6,494 nt of DNA, taken from positions 1-6,494 of the forward strand of contig JAOUFP010000177.1 in the NCBI GenBank assembly GCA_029858145.1. Reading direction: 5' to 3'. Numbering within the stretch: the stretch's first letter is position 1; each line of letters begins with the position of its first letter. Positions 1-6,082 of this stretch are shown here, one piece after another. The stretch comes from Nitrospirota bacterium (GTDB lineage: Bacteria; Nitrospirota; Thermodesulfovibrionia; Thermodesulfovibrionales; UBA6898). The notes below the pieces were generated by a model. The model worked only from the letters and a program-made list of their open reading frames with translations. It made no database searches and was not told where the DNA came from. A program made the translations under genes and the position numbers.

Positions 1-630
1 ATCGCGATCATCATCGCCGCTCTCATGGTGGTTCTCTCTCTCTGGAAGGTGAACATAACCCCGCTCCTCGCATCTGCCGGCATCGCGGGAGCTGCCGTCG
101 CCTTTGCGGCAAAGGATACCATAGCCAACTTTTTCGGAGGGATAAGTGTATTCGTAGATAAGCCCTTTACTATAGGAGACTACATCGTCCTCGACAAAGG
201 TGAAAGAGGGGAGGTAGTGGCGATAGGGGTAAGGAGTACACGCATCAAGACGAGAGACGATATTCAGATTACTATACCGAACTCAGTGATCGCGAACACC
301 AAGATTATTAATGAAAGCGCCCCGGTACCGAACTTCAGGGTGCGTATCCCGGTCTCTGTCGCGTATGGCAGCGACATAGACCTCATAGAACGAATCCTCC
401 TGGATATTGCGGCAGGAAATGAAAATGTGCTGCCCGAACCGTCACCTCGGGTGAGGTTCAGGGAGTTTGGGGAGTCTTCCCTTAATTTTGAACTTCTGTG
501 CTGGGCAAAAGAACCGGCACTCAGGGGCCTTACTATACATCACTTGAACTCTGCGATTTACAAGAAGTTTAACGAGACAGGAATAAGAATACCCTTCCCG
601 CAGAGGGACGTCCATTTGTATCAGCGCTAG
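1..630 (+). CDS. MscS-family mechanosensitive channel, 3' part
   Basis: The reading frame is open from the first base and ends at TAG 628-630, giving 209 residues; the N-terminus lies outside the window, so the internal ATG at 25 is not the start. Residues 1-20 look like the end of a membrane helix. Residues 21-52 match the pore-lining third helix of MscS, rich in Ala and Gly (SAGIAGAAVAFAAKDTIANF), followed by FVDKPFTIGDYIVL. Residues 65-105 form the small beta domain, with GERGEVVAIGVRSTRI and the conserved IPNS. Residues 112-209 are the alpha/beta cytoplasmic vestibule domain. The family opens under membrane tension and releases solutes on hypo-osmotic shock. This is seen clearly at the family level; which MscS paralogue it is, and whether extra N-terminal helices exist, cannot be told. 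It converges with tatA downstream. Confidence 0.93.
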   Translation: MAIIIAALMVVLSLWKVNITPLLASAGIAGAAVAFAAKDTIANFFGGISVFVDKPFTIGDYIVLDKGERGEVVAIGVRSTRIKTRDDIQITIPNSVIANTKIINESAPVPNFRVRIPVSVAYGSDIDLIERILLDIAAGNENVLPEPSPRVRFREFGESSLNFELLCWAKEPALRGLTIHHLNSAIYKKFNETGIRIPFPQRDVHLYQR

Positions 631-659
631 CTTTTTCCCTGTGGTGTATCTGTTTTCAA

Positions 660-672
660 TAAGCCTGAAAAG
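660..672 (-). repeat. Short repeated motif, copy A (13 bp)
   Basis: TAAGCCTGAAAAG here is the exact reverse complement of CTTTTCAGGCTTA at 3032-3044, and 11 bp of it recur at 6095-6105. It lies in the MscS-tatA intergenic region, where TTTTCA (653-658) and TGAAAA (666-671) also make a weak hairpin. Confidence 0.4.
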
Positions 673-754
673 GGCACGCACCCGCAGAAAACCGGAACAC
701 GGAGGAAAATCAGGGCGTACCGCCCCCGCTGGATTCCTGCTTCTGAGGTAATAA

Positions 755-789
755 CGGCAGGAAAACGAATCGCATTCTTTTTCCTGCCG
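755..789. terminator. Strong intergenic hairpin between convergent genes, possible bidirectional terminator
   Basis: CGGCAGGAAAA (755-765) and TTTTCCTGCCG (779-789) are a perfect 11-bp inverted repeat. Inside it, GAAT (767-770) pairs with ATTC (774-777) after one mismatch, leaving a 3-nt loop CGC. It lies between the ends of the MscS-family gene (+, stop at 630) and tatA (-, stop at 838), where a shared terminator would be expected. Against a textbook intrinsic terminator, no clean T-run follows the stem on the plus strand, and the minus strand continues only as TTATTACC. It could instead be an RNA-stabilising 3' hairpin or a single REP-like element. Confidence 0.5.
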
Positions 790-837
790 GAAAACAGAAG
801 GGTGACGCAATCTTTATGCAAAAATATTCGCCCTATG

Positions 838-1008
838 CTATTTTTCTATTTCCGCTTTTACTTCTTCCGGCTCTGCGGCGATTCCTTTTTTAAAACCCCT
901 GATCGCTTCTCCAAGGCTCTTTCCGAGCCCCGGCAGTTTGCTGGGACCGAAGAAAAGAAGGCCGATAACCAGGACAACCATCATTTCAGGCAATCCAAGA
1001 CCAAACAT
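838..1008 (-). CDS. tatA: Sec-independent protein translocase subunit TatA
   Basis: A 56-residue protein. It begins MFGLGLPEMMVVLVIGLL, a short N-terminal transmembrane helix, followed by the hallmark FFGPSKLPGLGKSLGEAI (residues 19-36), an amphipathic helix with RGFKKG, and a charged tail ending in EIEK. The Phe-Phe-Gly hinge, KLP and the FKKG end of the amphipathic helix identify the TatA/E family. TatA oligomerises in the inner membrane with TatC (absent here) to move folded twin-arginine substrates across it. The tail is shorter than in E. coli TatA, as in many non-enteric TatA proteins. The start at 1008 is chosen because AGGAGG lies 6 nt upstream; an in-frame ATG at 1014 abuts that site directly and is less likely. 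A TatB role cannot be excluded, but the FFG-P-KLP pattern and short length favour TatA. Confidence 0.93.
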   Translation of the reverse strand: MFGLGLPEMMVVLVIGLLFFGPSKLPGLGKSLGEAIRGFKKGIAAEPEEVKAEIEK

Positions 1009-1014
1009 ATTCAT

Positions 1015-1022
1015 CCTCCTTT
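1015..1022 (-). promoter_or_regulatory. Shine-Dalgarno site of tatA
   Basis: On the minus strand AAAGGAGG is followed by ATGAAT and then ATG at 1008. The 6-nt spacing decides for the ATG at 1008 over the in-frame ATG at 1014, which has no spacer at all. Confidence 0.8.
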
Positions 1023-1064
1023 GCAGCGCATTAATAATCTATCGATGAACGGAAAACAGTAAAA

Positions 1065-1093
1065 ATATTAGCATTCTGATGAGACTTTATCAA
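1065..1093 (-). promoter_or_regulatory. Sigma70-type promoter candidate for tatA
   Basis: Read on the minus strand: TTGATA (1093-1088, 5/6 to TTGACA), a 17-nt spacer, then TAATAT (1070-1065, 4/6 to TATAAT) preceded by TGC, an extended -10 element. The expected transcription start is near 1058, giving a leader of about 50 nt before the tatA ATG. This suggests tatA can be expressed separately from dedA, which lies 123 bp upstream on the same strand. Confidence 0.55.
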
Positions 1094-1131
1094 TTATATT
1101 CTGTGTGCCCGGATTCTCTGCCTCAAAAGGC

Positions 1132-1725
1132 TCAAGGACGCCTTTCCTTGAAGGAGCGGAAAATTAAATATCCGGCGGCAGTGAAGATAATAAGCACTAT
1201 TACGATATGTTCGATCCTGGTGATGTCCTTCTTTATGACATTCAAGCTGTTACCTCCGATATACCCCGCCCCTACCATGATAGAGATGGTCAATAGTGCG
1301 GAGAACGCGTCTGTGAGCAGAAATTTTAAGGTCGGCATCTTCATAACGCCTGAAACAATAAACAACTGGGCCCGCAACCCAACCACGTGTCTTCCGATAA
1401 GAATAAGCAACACCCCGAATTTGTTGAACCTATTCTCAATTATCTGAAGTTTTTCAGGAGAAATGATTTTTCTGAATTTTTTGTGGGCGACAACTTTCTT
1501 TCCGTATTTTTTCCCGAAAAAATACAGAATAAGATCAGCGGTCAGCAATCCGGCATATACGGCGATAATCGCGGGGAACGGACGTACCGCCTTCATGGAA
1601 ATCAGGAAGCCGCACAGGATGAGTGTTGCATCTTCAGGGAAGGGAAAGCCTATTCCTCCGAGGATAAGCAGTATGAAAAGTCCCAAATAATGGAAATGTT
1701 CTATAAAAACGGGGAATCCGTTCAT
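1132..1725 (-). CDS. DedA/VTT-family inner membrane protein
   Basis: A 197-residue multi-helix membrane protein of the length usual for DedA. Landmarks: LGGIGFPFPEDATLILCGF at residues 22-40 with an acidic pair E31/D32; AGLLTADLILYFFGKKYGKK at 58-77, matching the family's G-D...Y..G...G block with D64; and the arginine block GRHVVGLR at 111-118 followed by SGVMKM. Several hydrophobic segments span the rest, including 174-190 near the C-terminus, and the protein ends in basic FKERRP. DedA proteins act in the inner membrane; members are implicated in undecaprenyl-phosphate or phospholipid translocation and envelope and proton-motive-force homeostasis, but the lipid of this member cannot be told. 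The start at 1725 is backed by GGAG five nt upstream. Weak GCCT/AGGC symmetry at 1120-1131 just after the stop is not a convincing terminator. Confidence 0.92.
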   Translation of the reverse strand: MNGFPVFIEHFHYLGLFILLILGGIGFPFPEDATLILCGFLISMKAVRPFPAIIAVYAGLLTADLILYFFGKKYGKKVVAHKKFRKIISPEKLQIIENRFNKFGVLLILIGRHVVGLRAQLFIVSGVMKMPTLKFLLTDAFSALLTISIMVGAGYIGGNSLNVIKKDITRIEHIVIVLIIFTAAGYLIFRSFKERRP

Positions 1726-1854
1726 CTGTTCTCCTGCAGCTCAGAAATTCATCAAAAAGTATACAACTTCGGAGAAATTATGACACGGTTTTTACTTACC
1801 AAGACTGATATAATATATAATATGTACAATTTATAATTATTGCTGAGAAGAGAG
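1726..1854. promoter_or_regulatory. Divergent AT-rich intergenic promoter region
   Basis: These 129 bp separate the divergent dedA (-) and TPR/DUF2059-like gene (+). On the plus strand there are TATAAT hexamers at 1809-1814 and 1816-1821, both suitable -10 elements 30-45 nt before the ATG at 1855. TTTACT at 1791-1796 is the only -35-like hexamer and sits 19 nt from the second TATAAT, so the -35 is weak. On the minus strand CATAAT and TATACT occur upstream of dedA without a clear -35 partner. No convincing operator palindrome is seen. The position and the two consensus -10 boxes are seen; promoter activity is inferred. Confidence 0.45.
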
Positions 1855-2919
1855 ATGAAGACATTCATAAAACTGTTTTTCCTGCTGTTGATAATTTTGG
1901 TGTCCGCAGAGGCCGGGGCCGATGATGAGAACTTCGAGAAGGCGTTTCAGCTGTTCAGGGAACAGGATTATAAAAATGCCGTTGTTTATCTCGAAAAATA
2001 TGTTGCAGAGAGGCCCGATCCCGCCGCTTATTATATGCTCGGATATGCCAGTTATGAACTGAGGGATTTTGACGGTGCCCGGGAATACTTTGATGCCGCA
2101 TACCTGATTGACCCTGATTTCAGCTACAGTAAGCTTCTTGAGCGTGCCGCTCATCCGGACGGAGATTTGAAGCTTATTCATGATGTGCTCGAAATATCAG
2201 GGGCGAGAGAGCAGATAAGCTATTATGCCGATGTGGTAGGAAGCGGCCTGCCGCGGCTGCAGACAAGTCTGAATGAACAGAAGATAAGGCAGGAACTGCT
2301 GAGGCTTATCAAGGAATCTTATCGATTTGATAAAATTTATCCATCTGTTATACAGGTATTCCAGGCACGGTTTCAGAAAGAACATCTTACGGCGGTGCTT
2401 TTATGGCTCAAAACGCCTGTCGGAAGGAAGATGACAGCGCTTGAAATCGCAGCGAACAAGCCTGGGTCGCTAAAAAAAATGGAGACCTTTGTCAGCGAAT
2501 ATCAGAGGATGGGGAAGGGAAGAAAAAAACTCCTGACACAACTGGAAAAGGCCATCAGTGCGACTGAGATGAATATCGAAGTGGTTTCCGCATCGCTGCT
2601 TGAGATGCTGAAGTCGATGCAGGCGCAGACTCCGGAGGGAAACAGGCTGAGTTCCGGACAAATTGAAGCCATTGTTGGAAGGATAAGGGATATGCCGCGG
2701 CAACAGTTGAAGAACAATGTAATGGTAATGCTGGCGTATACCTACAGAGAACTTACTGAGAAAGAACTGGAGACAGCGGTGCATTTTTATGAAACACCTG
2801 CCGGCAAATGGTTTGCTGACACCAGTATAAGAGCGATTACGTCAGCGATAGGAAAGGCGTCAGGGGAGATCGGTGAAGAGTTAGGAAAAGCCCTTGCCGC
2901 AAAAAATATACCTATATGA
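1855..2919 (+). CDS. Secreted TPR protein with two DUF2059-like segments
   Basis: A 354-residue protein. Residues 1-20 are a signal peptide (MKTFIKLFFLLLIILVSAEA), probably cut near AEA-G or AGA-D. Residues about 25-90 hold two tetratricopeptide repeats: AFQLFREQDYKNAVVYLEKY, then YYMLGYASYELRDFDGAREY ending at DPDF. The remaining, mostly helical, part contains two copies of a pattern typical of DUF2059: an F..E.L.A...(L/F)(K/E)TP.G motif, as FQKEHLTAVLLWLKTPVGRKM (173-193, the first copy, degenerate) and LTEKELETAVHFYETPAGKW (300-319). TPRs usually mediate protein contacts; DUF2059 has no settled function. A periplasmic scaffold or envelope role is inferred only. The start is the ATG at 1855 with a purine-rich GAGAAGAGAG before it; an in-frame TTG at 1840 would add five residues ahead of the signal peptide and is less likely. 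nfnA follows after 67 bp and may be cotranscribed. Confidence 0.8.
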   Translation: MKTFIKLFFLLLIILVSAEAGADDENFEKAFQLFREQDYKNAVVYLEKYVAERPDPAAYYMLGYASYELRDFDGAREYFDAAYLIDPDFSYSKLLERAAHPDGDLKLIHDVLEISGAREQISYYADVVGSGLPRLQTSLNEQKIRQELLRLIKESYRFDKIYPSVIQVFQARFQKEHLTAVLLWLKTPVGRKMTALEIAANKPGSLKKMETFVSEYQRMGKGRKKLLTQLEKAISATEMNIEVVSASLLEMLKSMQAQTPEGNRLSSGQIEAIVGRIRDMPRQQLKNNVMVMLAYTYRELTEKELETAVHFYETPAGKWFADTSIRAITSAIGKASGEIGEELGKALAAKNIPI

Positions 2920-2986
2920 AAAACCGCGAACTGATCAAGAATCTGCTTTTTCGCGAATCATAATCTCATGAAAAAAGGCCCCCGGT

Positions 2987-3835
2987 ATGTTTGAAATTGT
3001 GGAAAAAGTGCGGCTCGCGCATTCAGTGGCGCTTTTCAGGCTTAAGGCGCCGGCAATAGCTTCCAAACGGAAAGCAGGACAGTTCATAATGCTCCGCCTG
3101 AATGAATATGGTGAAAGGATACCGCTTACCATTGTTGATTCTGACCCGGAACAGGGGACGATTACCCTTATATCCCAGGAAATGGGAAAGACAACCAGCA
3201 TGCTGGGCGCGCTTGACAAGGGAGCGAGTATTCTTGACGTTGTCGGTCCTCTGGGAAAACCGACCCATGTCGAAAACTTCGGCACCGCCGTATGCATCGG
3301 CGGGGGGATTGGCACTGCGCCGGTCTATCCGATAACGGCGGCATTGAAGAACGCGGGCAATAAAGTCCTTTCGGTAATAGGTGCACGGACAAAAGGACTG
3401 CTGATACTCGAAGACGAGATGCGGAAGGTAAGCGATGAACTGTTTGTGACAACCGACGACGGCAGTTACAAACACCACGGTTTCGTAACGCAGATACTCC
3501 AGAACCTCATTGAAGAGCAGACCAAAATCAATGTCGTCTTCGCCATCGGGCCTCTTTCGATGATGCGCGCGGTCTGCAATCTGACGCGGCAGCATGGATT
3601 GCCTACGATTGTAAGCCTCAATCCGATCATGGTCGACGGCACCGGCATGTGCGGTTCGTGCCGGGTTACTGTTGGCGGAAAAAATATGTTTGCCTGTGTG
3701 GACGGACCTGAATTCAACGGGCATGAGGTTGATTTTGACGAATTGATAAGAAGAAACAGAAGTTATTTCAAAGAGGAAAAGATGGCAATGGAGGAACTCA
3801 CCTATCATGAAGGCCCCAGATGCTACGAGAGGTAA
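2987..3835 (+). CDS. nfnA: NADH-dependent reduced ferredoxin:NADP+ oxidoreductase, small subunit (NfnA/SudB-type)
   Basis: A 282-residue protein of the ferredoxin-NADP+ reductase fold and the length usual for NfnA. The N-terminal beta-barrel carries the flavin site RIPLTIVD (44-51) and GPLG (87-90). The dinucleotide-binding domain starts with AVCIGGGIGTAPV (101-113). The C-terminal cluster-binding motif is VDGTGMCGSCRVTVGG...FACVDGPEF, giving D217, C222, C225 and C237: the one-Asp, three-Cys [2Fe-2S] ligand set known from NfnA. In Nfn the small subunit binds NAD(H) and FAD, and the complex couples reduced ferredoxin plus NADH to formation of two NADPH by electron bifurcation. The same family includes sulfide dehydrogenase SudB and resembles PyrK, so physiology could differ. 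The Shine-Dalgarno site is weak (AAAAAAGG about 8 nt upstream). It overlaps nfnB by 16 nt if nfnB starts at 3820. Confidence 0.9.
   Translation: MFEIVEKVRLAHSVALFRLKAPAIASKRKAGQFIMLRLNEYGERIPLTIVDSDPEQGTITLISQEMGKTTSMLGALDKGASILDVVGPLGKPTHVENFGTAVCIGGGIGTAPVYPITAALKNAGNKVLSVIGARTKGLLILEDEMRKVSDELFVTTDDGSYKHHGFVTQILQNLIEEQTKINVVFAIGPLSMMRAVCNLTRQHGLPTIVSLNPIMVDGTGMCGSCRVTVGGKNMFACVDGPEFNGHEVDFDELIRRNRSYFKEEKMAMEELTYHEGPRCYER
3032..3044 (+). repeat. Short repeated motif, copy B, inside nfnA
   Basis: CTTTTCAGGCTTA, coding for part of ALFRLKA of NfnA. The wider block GCTTTTCAGGCTTAAGGC resembles GCTTTCAGGCTTAAAGC at copy C with one insertion and one substitution. Confidence 0.4.
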
Positions 3836-5259
3836 CTTTGAAGCCCCTTGCTGATAAGAGCGCGCGAATGAAGATCCCCAGGCAGGATATGCCCGAGCAG
3901 GACCCTCTGGAGCGGATAACGAATTTTCGCGAAGTTCCGTTTGGGTATACGGAAGAGCTTGCGATGAAAGAGGCAACCCGCTGCCTGCAGTGCAAGGACC
4001 CGCAGTGTGTTGCGGGCTGTCCTGTCAATATTAATATCCCCTGGTTTGTCAGGCTTGTCGCGGAAGGTAAATTTATTGAAGCGGCATGGAAGATCAGGGA
4101 GACCAATCTGCTTCCCGCCGTATGTGGAAGGGTATGCCGTCAGGAAGACCAGTGTGAAAAGTTCTGCATAAGAGGGAAGAAAGGCAAGGCAGTGGCGATA
4201 GGGGCATTGGAACGGTTTGTTGCCGACTATGAACGGGAGAAGGGCGATGTCCCGATTCCCGAGATCCCCGCCTGGACAGGGAAAAAGGTCGCTGTCGTCG
4301 GTTCAGGACCCGCAGGGCTGACCGCGGCAGGCGATCTGGTCAAGAGAGGGCACAGGGTAACGATTTTCGAGGCGCTTCACGTGCCAGGCGGTGTCCTGAT
4401 GTACGGGATTCCCGAGTTCAGGCTACCCAAGAAGATTGTGAAAGCAGAGATAGAATATCTGAAAAGGATGGGGGTTGAGTTCGAGTTCAACGCGGTAATA
4501 GGAAAGCTTTTCACTGTCGATGACTTGTTTGCTGAAGGGTACGATGCGGTCTTTATCGGGACAGGCGCCGGGCTTCCCATCTTTATGAATATTCCCGGAG
4601 AAAACCTTGTCGGGGTTTACTCCTCGAATGAGTATCTTACTCGTGTAAACCTGATGCGGGCCTATCGCTTTCCCGAATATGATACCCCTGTCTTAAGGGG
4701 CAGAAAAGTCATTGTAGTGGGCGGAGGCAATACTGCCCTGGACGCTTCAAGGACAGCCAGAAGGCTCTGCTATGAAGATGTGACAGTCGTCTACCGGCGT
4801 TCAAGGGAGGAGATGCCGGCGCGCAGGGAGGAGATAAAACATGCTGAGGAGGAGGGGGTGAAATTTCTTTTTCTTACCGCTCCGACGAGATACCTGGGCG
4901 ATCGTGAAGGGAGGCTGGTAAGAGCGGAACTGGTGAGAATGGAGCTTTCCGGCCCCGACGAGTCCGGGCGAAGAAGGCCGTTGCCTGCAGCCGGTTCTGA
5001 ATTTCAGATAGACGCGGACATTGTAATCGTTGCCGTCGGTAATCTTATCAATCCGATTATCCCCCTTTCGAGCCCTGATATCCGGGTAAACAGATGCGGC
5101 AATATAATCGTCGAACCTTCCACGGAAAAGACTTCAAAAAAAGGGGTATTTGCGGGCGGCGACATTGTCCGGGGCGGGGCAACCGTCATCCTCGCCATGG
5201 GGGACGGGAGAAGGGCGGCATATAACATTCATGAATATCTGACAGACAATAAAGGCTGA
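3820..5259 (+). CDS. nfnB: NADH-dependent reduced ferredoxin:NADP+ oxidoreductase, large subunit (NfnB/SudA/GltD-like)
   Basis: A 479-residue flavoprotein resembling the glutamate synthase small subunit. The N-terminal iron-sulfur domain has CLQCKDPQCVAGC (C55, C58, C63, C67) and VCGRVCRQEDQCEKFC (C102, C106, C112, C116), eight cysteines fit for two [4Fe-4S] clusters. An FAD site follows: VAVVGSGPAGLTAAG (158-171) with HVPGGVLMYGIPEFRLPK. The NADP(H) site is VIVVGGGNTALDASRTARR (297-315), then YRRSREEMPARREE. The C-terminal FAD-closing motif is FAGGDIVRGGATVILAMGDG. Paired with nfnA and with no large glutamate synthase gene beside it, NfnB is more likely than GltD. NfnB carries the bifurcating FAD and binds NADP(H). 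Start: ATG 3820 has only a weak site; TTG 3838, three bases after the nfnA stop, has GAGAGGT before it and yields a 473-residue protein beginning (M)KPLADKSARMKIPRQ, so it is a serious alternative. Confidence 0.9.
   Translation: MLREVTLKPLADKSARMKIPRQDMPEQDPLERITNFREVPFGYTEELAMKEATRCLQCKDPQCVAGCPVNINIPWFVRLVAEGKFIEAAWKIRETNLLPAVCGRVCRQEDQCEKFCIRGKKGKAVAIGALERFVADYEREKGDVPIPEIPAWTGKKVAVVGSGPAGLTAAGDLVKRGHRVTIFEALHVPGGVLMYGIPEFRLPKKIVKAEIEYLKRMGVEFEFNAVIGKLFTVDDLFAEGYDAVFIGTGAGLPIFMNIPGENLVGVYSSNEYLTRVNLMRAYRFPEYDTPVLRGRKVIVVGGGNTALDASRTARRLCYEDVTVVYRRSREEMPARREEIKHAEEEGVKFLFLTAPTRYLGDREGRLVRAELVRMELSGPDESGRRRPLPAAGSEFQIDADIVIVAVGNLINPIIPLSSPDIRVNRCGNIIVEPSTEKTSKKGVFAGGDIVRGGATVILAMGDGRRAAYNIHEYLTDNKG
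3827..3833 (+). promoter_or_regulatory. Shine-Dalgarno site favouring a TTG start of nfnB
   Basis: GAGAGGT lies at the end of nfnA, 4 nt before TTG 3838-3840, which is in frame with nfnB. The upstream ATG at 3820 has only GAAGG followed by C-rich sequence. Either start makes the two subunits translationally coupled. Confidence 0.45.
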
Positions 5260-5266
5260 TGAAATC

Positions 5267-6076
5267 CTATTTTTCTTTCTGATTTTCTTTCTGATTTTCT
5301 TTCTGACTGAAAAAAGAGTCCCTCTTCTGCAATGCAAATCCGTATTCTGTCACTTTCTCGTATTCATCGCTTCTTTTTTTCAGCTCTTTGACCCAGTTAC
5401 TGCCTGTCTTTTCCGTTTCCCTTTGCACGAAGGTTTCCACGGTCTTCTGGATGTCGATATCATCAGAATAATCGAAGATCACATACCCAAGGTCTTTAAA
5501 CTTCCCGATCAACTCCTTCTGCGCCTCGCTGTCGCGGAGGATCTTCGCGTGGTCATGCTCATATTCCACGAGCCTGAGGTAATAGTTTTTCCACAGGGTC
5601 TTCTCTGCGGGATTCAACACCGTATCATCGATCAGGGTAGGCAGTGTTATCTTAATATAAAAGGTTATGTTGATGTCGTAAATCTCCGCTAAAGCGTGCA
5701 CTGTCTTCTCTTCTTCGTCAATTCCGTAGGAATAGGCGAGTTTGTATTCCCAGCCTATTGTCCATTCAGACCGGGAAGGAAGCCGTTTTTTATCCTTAAG
5801 ATCAACGGGGCTGTTTTCCTCTGCCGACCGGACGATTTCAGAGAAGGTCTTTCCGAAGACGGGGTAGAATTCATAACGGATATCTTTTTGGAGTTCTATT
5901 CCTTCCGGAACGGAGTATCTCTGAATTCCGCAGGGCAGGCTGTTTTCAGTCCCCCAGCGGCCTGCTGAGAGTGGATTTCCTTCGCTGTCGAAATGCTGGG
6001 AAATCTCGGCGCATGAAGCGTTGCCGTAAAGCATGATGCCGGCAAGAAAAAGAGGGATAAAATATCGGAGGTTCAT
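5267..6076 (-). CDS. Secreted DUF922-like putative zinc peptidase
   Basis: A 269-residue protein. Residues 1-23 are a signal peptide (MNLRYFIPLFLAGIMLYGNA, then SCA), with likely signal peptidase I cleavage after SCA; C22 is in a poor lipobox (NASC). The core at about 105-190 resembles DUF922: a W..G..Y stretch, alternating strands ending in ITFYIKITLP (137-146), LWKNYYLRLVEYEHDHAKIL (161-180), then a helix. DUF922 members are putative secreted zinc peptidases with His-Glu-x-x-His in this last helix; here the first His is Tyr (Y172-E173-H174-D175-H176). The C-terminal 80 residues are charged and helical, ending in a (KENQ) repeat. The frame runs up to an ATG at 6250, but that extension lacks a signal peptide and overlaps scpA in antisense, so 6076 is preferred. 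No Shine-Dalgarno site is visible. The stop is 7 bp from the nfnB stop. The family call is from memory of motifs; activity is unproven. Confidence 0.7.
   Translation of the reverse strand: MNLRYFIPLFLAGIMLYGNASCAEISQHFDSEGNPLSAGRWGTENSLPCGIQRYSVPEGIELQKDIRYEFYPVFGKTFSEIVRSAEENSPVDLKDKKRLPSRSEWTIGWEYKLAYSYGIDEEEKTVHALAEIYDINITFYIKITLPTLIDDTVLNPAEKTLWKNYYLRLVEYEHDHAKILRDSEAQKELIGKFKDLGYVIFDYSDDIDIQKTVETFVQRETEKTGSNWVKELKKRSDEYEKVTEYGFALQKRDSFFSQKENQKENQKEK
5273..5306. repeat. 12-bp tandem repeat at the 3' end of the DUF922-like gene
   Basis: Unit TTCTTTCTGATT repeats about 2.8 times: 5273-5284, 5285-5296 and the partial copy 5297-5306. On the minus strand it encodes Gln-Lys-Glu-Asn steps, so the protein ends QKENQKENQKEK. 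Because the unit is a multiple of three, copy-number change would lengthen or shorten the tail without a frameshift. Confidence 0.9.
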
Positions 6077-6082
6077 TTTTTT

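Noticed and set aside
442..821. Minus-strand frames of 122 and 64 codons across the MscS end and the intergenic region
   Set aside because: They lie antisense to a clear coding end or across the hairpin, have no recognisable domain, odd Cys/Arg-rich composition and no ribosome site.
802..1062. Plus-strand 86-codon frame
   Set aside because: It is the antisense of tatA, whose TatA motifs and ribosome site are unmistakable.
1387..1836. Plus-strand 149-codon frame
   Set aside because: Antisense to the DedA gene; composition is that of a shadow frame.
2925..2955. Inverted repeat CGCGAA/TTCGCG between the TPR gene and nfnA
   Set aside because: Only 6 bp with a 19-nt loop and no T-run after it; too weak for a terminator or operator call.
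3023..3976. Minus-strand 317-codon open frame
   Set aside because: Its length is notable, but it is antisense to nfnA and the start of nfnB, is rich in Arg, Cys and His as shadow frames are, and shows no domain.
3820..5259. Annotation as glutamate synthase small subunit GltD
   Set aside because: The fold is shared, but the gene is coupled to an NfnA-type partner and no glutamate synthase large subunit is adjacent.
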